This document shows positions 17,694 to 24,065 of a stretch of DNA of 59,140 bases, one piece after another (position 1 is the stretch's first letter; each line of letters begins with the position of its first letter). The notes under the pieces were generated by a model. The model ran no database searches, was not told the DNA's origin, and saw nothing but the letters and a program-made list of their open reading frames with translations. The translations under genes were made by a program, and so were the position numbers. This stretch comes from Candidatus Dadabacteria bacterium (GTDB taxonomy: Bacteria; Desulfobacterota_D; UBA1144; Nemesobacterales; Nemesobacteraceae), in NCBI GenBank assembly GCA_022827275.1, contig JAJDTG010000009.1, forward strand, positions 1 to 59,140. Direction: 5' to 3'.

Positions 17694-18164
17694 TCAGTCG
17701 GCCGTTTCTAAGGCAGCCAGTTTTTTCTTGCTCCTATGTATTAAACTCAGGACAGTCCCCCGAGGCCTCCCGGTCAGTGCGGCAATTTCATTAGCCGAGT
17801 AGCCTTCCACGATATGTAGAAACAGTGCTTCTCGCTCGATGTCCCGAAGTTTGGAAAGCATCTGATCTATAGCGACTTTGGTGCCTTCCACGGCGGCGTC
17901 GCCGGAAGCCGAAAGATACTCGTGTTTGCTGGTGAGTGTGGTAAACCAGACGCGTTTCCGTCTGCGATATTGGTCGATGTAAAGATTTCGGATAGTTGTG
18001 AAGAAAAGGGCCTTCGTTTTCACTTCGCTATACCGCTGATGCAATTTCAGCCAAGCCGTCTGCACTAGATCCTCAGCGTCGTGATGGTGATGAGTGAGCG
18101 CGTAAGCATAACGGAACCCGCTCTGTAACAGCTCTTCTTCGCTGAGTGATGACGATACTGGCAT
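17694..18164 (-). CDS. ECF-family RNA polymerase sigma factor
   Basis: A 156-aa sigma factor with only regions 2 and 4. Region 2 shows YAYALTHHHHDAEDLVQTAWLKLH and the promoter-melting ALFFTTIRNLYIDQYRRRKR (about residues 50-70). Region 4 shows LSKLRDIEREALFLHIVEGYSANEIAALTGRPRGTVLSLIHRSKKKL, a typical helix-turn-helix for -35 recognition. The gene sits between a secreted protein gene 61 nt upstream and a putative anti-sigma gene 4 nt downstream. Such groups are usually self-activated by an envelope signal; the target promoters are not evident here. Confidence 0.93.
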   Translation of the reverse strand: MPVSSSLSEEELLQSGFRYAYALTHHHHDAEDLVQTAWLKLHQRYSEVKTKALFFTTIRNLYIDQYRRRKRVWFTTLTSKHEYLSASGDAAVEGTKVAIDQMLSKLRDIEREALFLHIVEGYSANEIAALTGRPRGTVLSLIHRSKKKLAALETAD

Positions 18165-18225
18165 GGCTTCATGCGGACAGGATTGTCCCCGACCGCTTGC
18201 AAGTTCCTATGTTCCTGTGGTCAAT

Positions 18226-18609
18226 TCAGTTTTCCAAATGATACGCCCGTTTGACCTTCCCGACTTTGTGCACAATACCTTGCAAAGCTTGAAACTTGCC
18301 GTCTTTTTCGATCACCAGAAAATCAAGGTCGAAATAAACGCCGTTGCGGTCGTGGAAATCCGCGCAACTGACGTAATAACCGGCTTTTTTCACGATTCCG
18401 TCATGCAGCTTTGCGAGCTTAAGCTTGAGTAGGTCGTCCGTGATTGCGTCATACAGTACATAATGTCCATTCACCGTGTTGTGGTCAATGTACTCCTGCA
18501 TCGCCGTCTGGATCCCACGGCGTCTTTCCCCTTTTATGCTCGGATCATCGGCGGCAAAGGCGGTTGAAGTGAAAGCCAGAAAAACCAGTATTCCCATTAT
18601 GCTCTTCAT
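18226..18609 (-). CDS. small secreted protein next to sigma/anti-sigma genes
   Basis: A 127-aa protein with a clear signal peptide (MKSIMGILVF core, cleavage after AFA at residue 19). The mature part has no family I recognise: MQEYIDHNTVNGHYVLYDA, KLAKLHDGIVKKAGYYVSCADF and DLDFLVIEKDGKFQALQG suggest a compact alpha/beta fold of about 108 residues. The ribosome site AAAGGAG lies 14 nt before ATG. The gene is first of the three-gene group with the ECF sigma and its partner, so it may be the sensed or regulated periplasmic protein. Confidence 0.75.
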   Translation of the reverse strand: MKSIMGILVFLAFTSTAFAADDPSIKGERRRGIQTAMQEYIDHNTVNGHYVLYDAITDDLLKLKLAKLHDGIVKKAGYYVSCADFHDRNGVYFDLDFLVIEKDGKFQALQGIVHKVGKVKRAYHLEN

Positions 18610-18718
18610 GTTGAATATGCATCTCCTTTAAAGTGTGTACTTACTTAGTAAAGACGAACGGGATGCTGTAGTGATTGCATCGAGCGAGAAACAGCAGTTA
18701 TTTTTTTTGCCGAGACTG

Positions 18719-18746
18719 TTGCATTTGTGAAAACTACTCCTATAAT
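18719..18746 (+). promoter_or_regulatory. promoter of the 57-codon gene
   Basis: TATAAT at 18741-18746 with a poor -35 (TTGCAT, 18719-18724) at 16 nt spacing. It faces the small gene starting at 18776 and leaves a 23-25-nt leader that contains its G-rich ribosome site. Confidence 0.45.
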
Positions 18747-18775
18747 CTATGTAAAATTTTTCTAGGGGGGACCAA

Positions 18776-18949
18776 ATGACTAAGAGAAGGAATGAGAAAA
18801 AAGTAAGAGATCTTGTTGAGATGATGCAAGATCCCGACAGTTCCGGTTACATCGGAAGCGACTGCGACACCATGGAACTTTATGAGCAGGAGCTTGAGGA
18901 GATGGACGGGGCCGACAGTTTTTACGACGGGGAACTTGATTTCAACTGA
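18776..18949 (+). CDS. small acidic hypothetical protein, 57 aa
   Basis: A 57-codon gene from ATG 18776 to TGA 18949. The protein begins with a basic MTKRRNEKKVRDLVEMM segment and continues as a strongly acidic tail (DPDSSGYIGSDCDTM, then ELYEQELEEMDGADSFYDGE). A promoter (TATAAT at 18741) and an AGGGGGG ribosome site 6 nt before ATG support translation. Its last 28 nt overlap the 3' end of the convergent mnmG gene. The charge split suggests a small adaptor or nucleic-acid/protein-binding peptide, but no family is recognised. Confidence 0.6.
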   Translation: MTKRRNEKKVRDLVEMMQDPDSSGYIGSDCDTMELYEQELEEMDGADSFYDGELDFN

Positions 18950-20838
18950 GCTTCCTGTTCAATTCCTCGCGTTTTCCTGATATGAACAAGCAGTACTGAT
19001 ATAGCGGCGGGCGTTATACCTGAAACCCGGCTTGCCTGCCCTACCGATTCGGGTTTTATTCTAGATAGTTTCTGAACAATTTCATTTGAAAGTCCTGGGA
19101 TGCTTCCGTACTCGAAGGTCTCCGGGATTTTCATGTTTTCGAATTTCTGTAATTTTCCGACTTCTTCTTTCTGCCTTTTTATATAGCCCTCGTATTTTAC
19201 TTCCATCTCTATCTGAGCCCCGAGTTTCGGGGAGATGTCCGGATTCGCCGCGGAGTCTATAAAGCCCAGCATTTCATACGTGAAGCCGGGCCTTCTGAGT
19301 ATCTCCTTTAGGCTCTGGGGCTTTTTGATTCTATGGGAGCCGAGATTCTCAAGAATTCTGTTTGTCTTCTCGTTTGGGACCACCTTTTCGCCCTCAAGTC
19401 TTTCGAGTTCGTTTTCAAGCGCGGTTTTCCTGGCGCGGAATTCCTCAATCCGTTTCTCGCTGAGAAGCCCTATTGTGTGTCCGAACTCCCCGAGTCTTAA
19501 GTCGGCGTTATCCTCTCTCAGTATAAGCCTGTACTCGGCCCTTGAGGTAAACATCCTATAGGGCTCGTCAACCCCTTTTGTGACCAGATCGTCAATCAGA
19601 ATTCCTATGTAGGCCTCCGAGCGTCCGAGTACGAAAGGCTCTTTCCCTTTTACCCGAAGCGCTGCGTTTATTCCCGCTATTAGTCCCTGGCTTGCCGCCT
19701 CCTCGTAGCCCGTGGTCCCGTTTACCTGTCCTGCGAAGAATATGTTTTCAAGAAGTTTTGATTCAAGCGTAGCACTAAGCTGCGTGGGGTCGAGAAAGTC
19801 GTATTCAACTGCGTATCCCGGTCTCATTATTTCCACGTTGTGAAGCCCTTCCATGGTTCTTGAGAACTTGTACTGAACTTCTATTGGAAGGCTGGTTGAA
19901 ATTCCGTTGGGATAAATTTCGTAGGTGTTTCTTCCCTCAGGTTCGAGAAATATCTGGTGGCGGTTACGATCGGGAAATTTAACCACCTTGTCTTCTATCG
20001 AGGGACAGTACCTTGGTCCTATTCCCTTTATGAGACCGGAGTAAAGAGGGGACTTGTCAATGTTCTCGTTTATAACGCGATGGGTTTCCTCGTTGGTGTA
20101 GGTGATGTAGCACGGCATCTGCTCAGTTGTGATTTCTCCGGCGGAAAAGGAAAAGGGCACAGGGTTCTCGTCCCCATCCTGTCTTTCAAGCTTGTCCCAC
20201 TCGATGGTCCTTCCGTCAAAGCGCGGAGGAGTTCCGGTTTTGAGCCTGCCTGTCGTGAAACCCAGATCCGCAAAGGAATTCGATATGGCTCCCGCGGCGG
20301 CTTCCCCCGCGCGGCCAGACGAAATCCGCGTAAGGCCTATGTGTATGAGTCCACCGGGAAACGTTCCGGGGGTGACTACGACGGTATCTGAGAAGAACTT
20401 CTCCCCAAGTGCGGTTTTAACCCCCGCGACTTTCTTGCCGTCAACCAGAAATTCTTCGACCATCGCCTGTTTTATCTCTATATTCGCTTCGCTCTCAAGA
20501 GCCTTTTTCATGTAGGTTCTGTAGCTTTGGCGATCGGCCTGTATTCTGGTTGCTTGCACTGCCGCTCCCTTTCGGGTGTTGAGTCTCCTGAACTGTATGG
20601 CCGCGGTGTCTGCAGCTTTCCCCATTTCTCCGCCCAGTGCGTCTATTTCCTTTACAAGGTGACCTTTTCCGACGCCCCCTATCGAAGGATTGCACGACAT
20701 GAGCCCGGTTGTGTCTATATTTGCCGTGACAACCAGGGTTGTACAGCCCATTCTGGCGGCGGCAAGTGCCGCCTCGCACCCGGCGTGACCGGCTCCGATC
20801 ACTATCACTTCGTATTTTTTTGAGCTTAAAAGAGACAT
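18922..20838 (-). CDS. mnmG: tRNA uridine-5-carboxymethylaminomethyl modification enzyme
   Basis: A 638-aa FAD enzyme (GidA) that, with MnmE, places carboxymethylaminomethyl on U34 of tRNAs. The dinucleotide fold is at the start (VIVIGAGHAGCEAALAAARMG), with the conserved family blocks MSCNPSIGGVGKGHLVKEIDALGG, GTFPGGLIHIG, GRLKTGTPPRFDGR and GQVNGTTGYEEAASQG, and a C-terminal helical domain for MnmE binding (GSIPGLSNEIVQKL). Length is standard. The nearby upstream genes are not rsmG/parA as in many genomes. Its 3' end overlaps the 57-codon gene on the opposite strand. Confidence 0.97.
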   Translation of the reverse strand: MSLLSSKKYEVIVIGAGHAGCEAALAAARMGCTTLVVTANIDTTGLMSCNPSIGGVGKGHLVKEIDALGGEMGKAADTAAIQFRRLNTRKGAAVQATRIQADRQSYRTYMKKALESEANIEIKQAMVEEFLVDGKKVAGVKTALGEKFFSDTVVVTPGTFPGGLIHIGLTRISSGRAGEAAAGAISNSFADLGFTTGRLKTGTPPRFDGRTIEWDKLERQDGDENPVPFSFSAGEITTEQMPCYITYTNEETHRVINENIDKSPLYSGLIKGIGPRYCPSIEDKVVKFPDRNRHQIFLEPEGRNTYEIYPNGISTSLPIEVQYKFSRTMEGLHNVEIMRPGYAVEYDFLDPTQLSATLESKLLENIFFAGQVNGTTGYEEAASQGLIAGINAALRVKGKEPFVLGRSEAYIGILIDDLVTKGVDEPYRMFTSRAEYRLILREDNADLRLGEFGHTIGLLSEKRIEEFRARKTALENELERLEGEKVVPNEKTNRILENLGSHRIKKPQSLKEILRRPGFTYEMLGFIDSAANPDISPKLGAQIEMEVKYEGYIKRQKEEVGKLQKFENMKIPETFEYGSIPGLSNEIVQKLSRIKPESVGQASRVSGITPAAISVLLVHIRKTRGIEQEAQLKSSSPS

Positions 20839-21222
20839 TTTTCTAAATCACCCGTGGGGGTTTTCAGTAGCAAGTATAACCGTCAGAACCCGACGGATAA
20901 ACGGGGGGAAGATCTCGGAATTTTGTTCTGGGATCTGTCAGGAATTTTGATTAGATGTTACGGTATTCTACAGAACTGCGAGAAGATATTTTCAATTTCT
21001 TTTTCGCTCGCTTAACGTGTAACCAGAGTGACTCTGGACAGATGCGGGAGCCATAAAAGTTTAATCTAGGCATTATCGCCGAACTCAATAATTTTGGCTG
21101 TGTAATCATCTCAGCCCGTTTGCGGTTTGTACGATTTTCTCTCAGGCAGTTTATAGAGATTAATCCCGATTTTTCCATGTTAAGATTGACCGAACTCCAT
21201 ACAATTGTTAGAATTTCGTGAA
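20839..21222. other. intergenic region between mnmG and the HsdR-N nuclease
   Basis: About 384 nt upstream of divergent mnmG and the nuclease gene. It contains a short perfect hairpin CCAGAG-TGA-CTCTGG near 21026 and a weaker CCGTC/GACGG hairpin near 20880. The nuclease promoter occupies its right end. A 75-codon minus-strand frame (20951-21178) is Lys/Arg-rich but has no start signal or recognisable family, so it is not called. Confidence 0.45.
21186..21214 (+). promoter_or_regulatory. sigma70-type promoter of the nuclease gene
   Basis: TTGACC (21186-21191), an ideal 17-nt spacer and TAGAAT (21209-21214). The ATG at 21223 follows the -10 box by 8 nt, so the transcript should start at or just before the start codon. 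This argues against the longer TTG start at 21205, which overlaps the promoter. Confidence 0.7.
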
Positions 21223-22299
21223 ATGGTATCTTCTAAGTTCCTAGAATTTATATCCTCTGTGAAAGGCAGATTGGGTACCTACCCTAGCGAAGAGGCCGTT
21301 AGCGTGCAGATTGTTCTGCCGGTTCTTGGACATCTGGGTTGGGACATATACAACTCAGAATATGTCTATCCACAGTATCCGCTTGAGAGACTAAAAGTTG
21401 ATTGCGGTCTCAAGATTTCTAGAGGAAAACAAGAAGGTCTGCGGTGCATAATTGAAGTCAAGGCCGAGGGGAATCTGGATGCCGACCACCAGCTTTTTCA
21501 ATACGCATTTCTCGCAGGTGCTCCGCTGGCTGTTCTTACCGATGGAAGACATTGGAGGTTCTATCTTCCTATGGTTCCCGGAAAGTTTGAGGAAAGGCTT
21601 GTCCGCACTCTGGATTTTGAGAAGCATTCTCACGAAGAAATAACTGCTGGACTGGTCCGTTATTTATCCTTTGAGAACACACGCTCAGGGAAAGCCAGAA
21701 AAAACGCAGAGCGTGACCATAACCAACGAATTAGAAGCATTGAGACTAAGAAAAACATTTCTGTTGCATGGAGAGACCTGCTGGATGGATCTTCCGATAA
21801 GCTCGTTACTCTGCTGATTGAGGAAACATCTCGCATTTCCTCTGGATATGCTCCGGCGAGAGTGGATGTGGAAGAGTTTCTTAGGAATCCAAACGAGGTC
21901 AAAGCGGTACGTGAACCAGGTTTTCCTGTGGAGACTAAAAAAACCAAATCTGAAAAACTCCAAAAAAAGTCCGGTAAAGAAGTTCGTTTTTTTCTGCTAG
22001 ATAAAGAACATACGGAGACTAGTGCAGCCAGATGCTTCGTAAAGATTATGAAAATTCTTGCGGATAGGGATAAAGATTTCACCACGCATCTAGCTCCGCT
22101 GACCGCAGGCAAAAAGAAGAAATGGCTTTCGCGGAATCGAGAAGATATGGTGAAGATGATAAGATCCGAGGAAATTTCCCCCGGCTGGTGGTTAGACACC
22201 AATTTGTCAAACGAGTCCGAGATCAAAAGATTACGGATGGCTTGTGAAGTTGCTGGAATTCCTTTCGGAAAACCGAGCGGGCTGAAAATCACCTTCTGA
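21223..22299 (+). CDS. stand-alone HsdR N-terminal-type nuclease
   Basis: A 358-aa protein whose N-terminal half is the PD-(D/E)xK nuclease domain found in type I restriction R subunits (HSDR_N): conserved Glu in YPSEEAV, Asp in RLKVDCGL, the E-V-K pair in CIIEVKAEG and the following Gln in LFQYA, then PLAVLTDGRHWRFY. No helicase motor follows; the C-terminal half is Lys/Glu-rich (a KKTKSEKLQKKSGK linker) and ends in a compact region with SPGWWLDTNLSNESEIKRL. No hsdM or hsdS is nearby. Such solo proteins are common but poorly understood and could act in defence or nucleic-acid processing. Likely leaderless. Composition is more AT-rich than neighbours. Confidence 0.8.
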   Translation: MVSSKFLEFISSVKGRLGTYPSEEAVSVQIVLPVLGHLGWDIYNSEYVYPQYPLERLKVDCGLKISRGKQEGLRCIIEVKAEGNLDADHQLFQYAFLAGAPLAVLTDGRHWRFYLPMVPGKFEERLVRTLDFEKHSHEEITAGLVRYLSFENTRSGKARKNAERDHNQRIRSIETKKNISVAWRDLLDGSSDKLVTLLIEETSRISSGYAPARVDVEEFLRNPNEVKAVREPGFPVETKKTKSEKLQKKSGKEVRFFLLDKEHTETSAARCFVKIMKILADRDKDFTTHLAPLTAGKKKKWLSRNREDMVKMIRSEEISPGWWLDTNLSNESEIKRLRMACEVAGIPFGKPSGLKITF

Positions 22300-22349
22300 T
22301 CAAGGAATTGATCCTTTCCGTTGAATTTACCCCCATCGGTATTATTATA

Positions 22350-22365
22350 TTTTCCGTAAGGAAAA
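22350..22365. promoter_or_regulatory. GNRA-capped hairpin upstream of htpX
   Basis: TTTTCC and GGAAAA flank GTAA, forming a 6-bp stem with a GNRA-type tetraloop 52 nt before htpX. It lies just after an AT-rich block with a possible -35 (TTGAAT, 22321). It would sit in the htpX leader or act as an operator; the function is not known. Confidence 0.35.
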
Positions 22366-22417
22366 AACCACGGTCTTTCTCAAGGAACGGAAAATATTTT
22401 GGAGGCATTTTTAGAAA

Positions 22418-23281
22418 ATGAATACTCTTAAAAGTCTTTTTCTGCTCGCTTTTCTCTCTGCTATTCTGGTCTGGGCAGGGGGTATGATAGGGGGCAAAAA
22501 TGGTGCCCTGATAGCACTTGTTCTCGCGGGAGTTATGAATTTCGTGAGCTACTGGTGGAGCGACAAGATTGTTCTCAAGATGTACAAAGCAAGCGAGGTC
22601 GGAAGGGACAACGCGCCTGATCTCTACTCCGATGTCGAGGAACTCGCCCAGATAGCGGGACTTCCAATGCCCCGGGTCTACATAATCCCCGAACAGGCCC
22701 CGAATGCCTTTGCCACGGGTCGCGACCCTCACCACTCAGCCGTTGCGGTCACTCAGGGGATCATGCGTCTTTTGAACAGAAACGAACTTAAAGGCGTAAT
22801 TGCTCATGAGCTTGCCCATATAAGAAACAGAGACATCCTGATCGGTTCCGTGGCGGCGACAATCGCTGGCGCTATCACCTATCTTGCCTACATGGCGCAG
22901 TTTGCGGCTATTTTCGGAGGAGGGGGAGGAGACAGAAGAGGCGGAGGGATGCTGGGACTTCTGGCTATGGCCATTATCGCCCCGATGGCAGCAATGATCG
23001 TGAGAATGGCTATATCGAGAACGAGAGAATTCGGAGCGGACAAGACCGGGGCCGAGATATGCGGAAATCCGCTATATCTTGCCGACGCGCTCAGGAAGCT
23101 GCAGGCGGGAGCCTCGAGAGTTCCACTGCAGGTAAGCGAGCAGGCGGCTGAGAGCACGGCTCATATGATGATAGTGAGCCCGATGATCGGGGGAGGTTTC
23201 GCAAAGCTTTTCAGCACCCATCCTCCTACGGAAGAGAGAGTCGCAAGGCTTGAAGCCATGGTCGGTGGCGCTTCCCTTTAA
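22418..23281 (+). CDS. htpX: HtpX membrane zinc metalloprotease
   Basis: A 287-aa M48-family protease that degrades damaged or misfolded inner-membrane proteins. Two N-terminal membrane segments (about 5-20 and 28-46) are followed by the HELAH zinc site (130-134) with Glu204 in TREFGAD as third ligand. Two further membrane stretches (about 142-166 and 177-197) lie on either side of a glycine-rich GGGGGDRRGGG loop. The C-terminal STHPPTEERVARLEAM is the family ending. The nearest GGAGG is 13 nt before ATG, a loose spacing. It is first of a tight run with a GATase, uvrA and uppP. Confidence 0.94.
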   Translation: MNTLKSLFLLAFLSAILVWAGGMIGGKNGALIALVLAGVMNFVSYWWSDKIVLKMYKASEVGRDNAPDLYSDVEELAQIAGLPMPRVYIIPEQAPNAFATGRDPHHSAVAVTQGIMRLLNRNELKGVIAHELAHIRNRDILIGSVAATIAGAITYLAYMAQFAAIFGGGGGDRRGGGMLGLLAMAIIAPMAAMIVRMAISRTREFGADKTGAEICGNPLYLADALRKLQAGASRVPLQVSEQAAESTAHMMIVSPMIGGGFAKLFSTHPPTEERVARLEAMVGGASL

Positions 23282-23313
23282 ACCGGAAGAGAAGACTCTT
23301 TGAAAAGGAGCAC

Positions 23314-24030
23314 ATGAAGGGACGACCGCTTATCGGCATAACGACTGACCTTGAGGACAAATCAAACCTTATAGAGTCCGCTTATTCGAAGGCGGTTGAG
23401 TTCTACGGTGGTGCCCCGGTTCTGATCCCCACGGTTGCCGAAGCTTCAAGCTCGGATTTTCTGCTCAACATAATCTCCGCAATCAACGGGCTTTTGATAC
23501 CGGGTTCAAGGGACATGGACCCGAAATTCTACGGCGAGTCCCCACATCCTGCCATAAAGCCCATGAGTCCCGAGAGGACGGAAACGGAATTCAGCGTTCT
23601 TCGCCTTGCTCTCGAAAAAGACATGCCGATTCTGGGGATATGCGGAGGCATGCAGTTTATAAATGTTTTCCACGGGGGCTCGATACATCAGGACATAAAA
23701 GCGCTCCTCCCCGACGCGCTTTGTCACGAAGGGGGCGAGGTTCACAGCATCACGGTTTTCCCAGACACAGTCTTCGGTGGCTTAACGGAAGAAAATGAAT
23801 TCGAGATAAAAAGCTATCACCACCAGGCAATAAACAGGGTTGGAGAGGGTCTTCGGATAAGTGCTTTGGCCCCGGACGGAATAGTGGAGGGATTTGAGTC
23901 TGCCAACGGCCGCGTCATGGGTTTTCAGTGGCATCCCGAGCTTGAGCGGACCCGCCTGTCCGAACTGATTTTCACCCGGTTCCTCTTCGAGGCCGCACAG
24001 ACGGCGGACGGTTCTTCTGGTATCGGGTAA
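23314..24030 (+). CDS. gamma-glutamyl-gamma-aminobutyrate hydrolase family protein (peptidase C26)
   Basis: A 238-aa class I glutamine-amidotransferase-like hydrolase of the PuuD branch. The nucleophile is Cys110 in LGICGGMQFINVFHGG, completed by His207 and Glu209 in FQWHPE. The N-terminal RPLIGITTD and the GLLIPGSRDMDP loop are typical of the family that cleaves gamma-glutamyl bonds, as in putrescine catabolism. No other Puu genes are nearby, so the real substrate is open. It lies 32 nt after htpX and 35 nt before uvrA on the same strand. Confidence 0.9.
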   Translation: MKGRPLIGITTDLEDKSNLIESAYSKAVEFYGGAPVLIPTVAEASSSDFLLNIISAINGLLIPGSRDMDPKFYGESPHPAIKPMSPERTETEFSVLRLALEKDMPILGICGGMQFINVFHGGSIHQDIKALLPDALCHEGGEVHSITVFPDTVFGGLTEENEFEIKSYHHQAINRVGEGLRISALAPDGIVEGFESANGRVMGFQWHPELERTRLSELIFTRFLFEAAQTADGSSGIG

Positions 24031-24065
24031 TTTTATCTGCGTATTTTCCCCGGAGAGCCTTCAGG

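Noticed and set aside
20951-21178. 75-codon minus-strand frame upstream of mnmG
   Set aside because: Lys/Arg-rich, no Shine-Dalgarno, no family resemblance, and it covers the nuclease promoter region.
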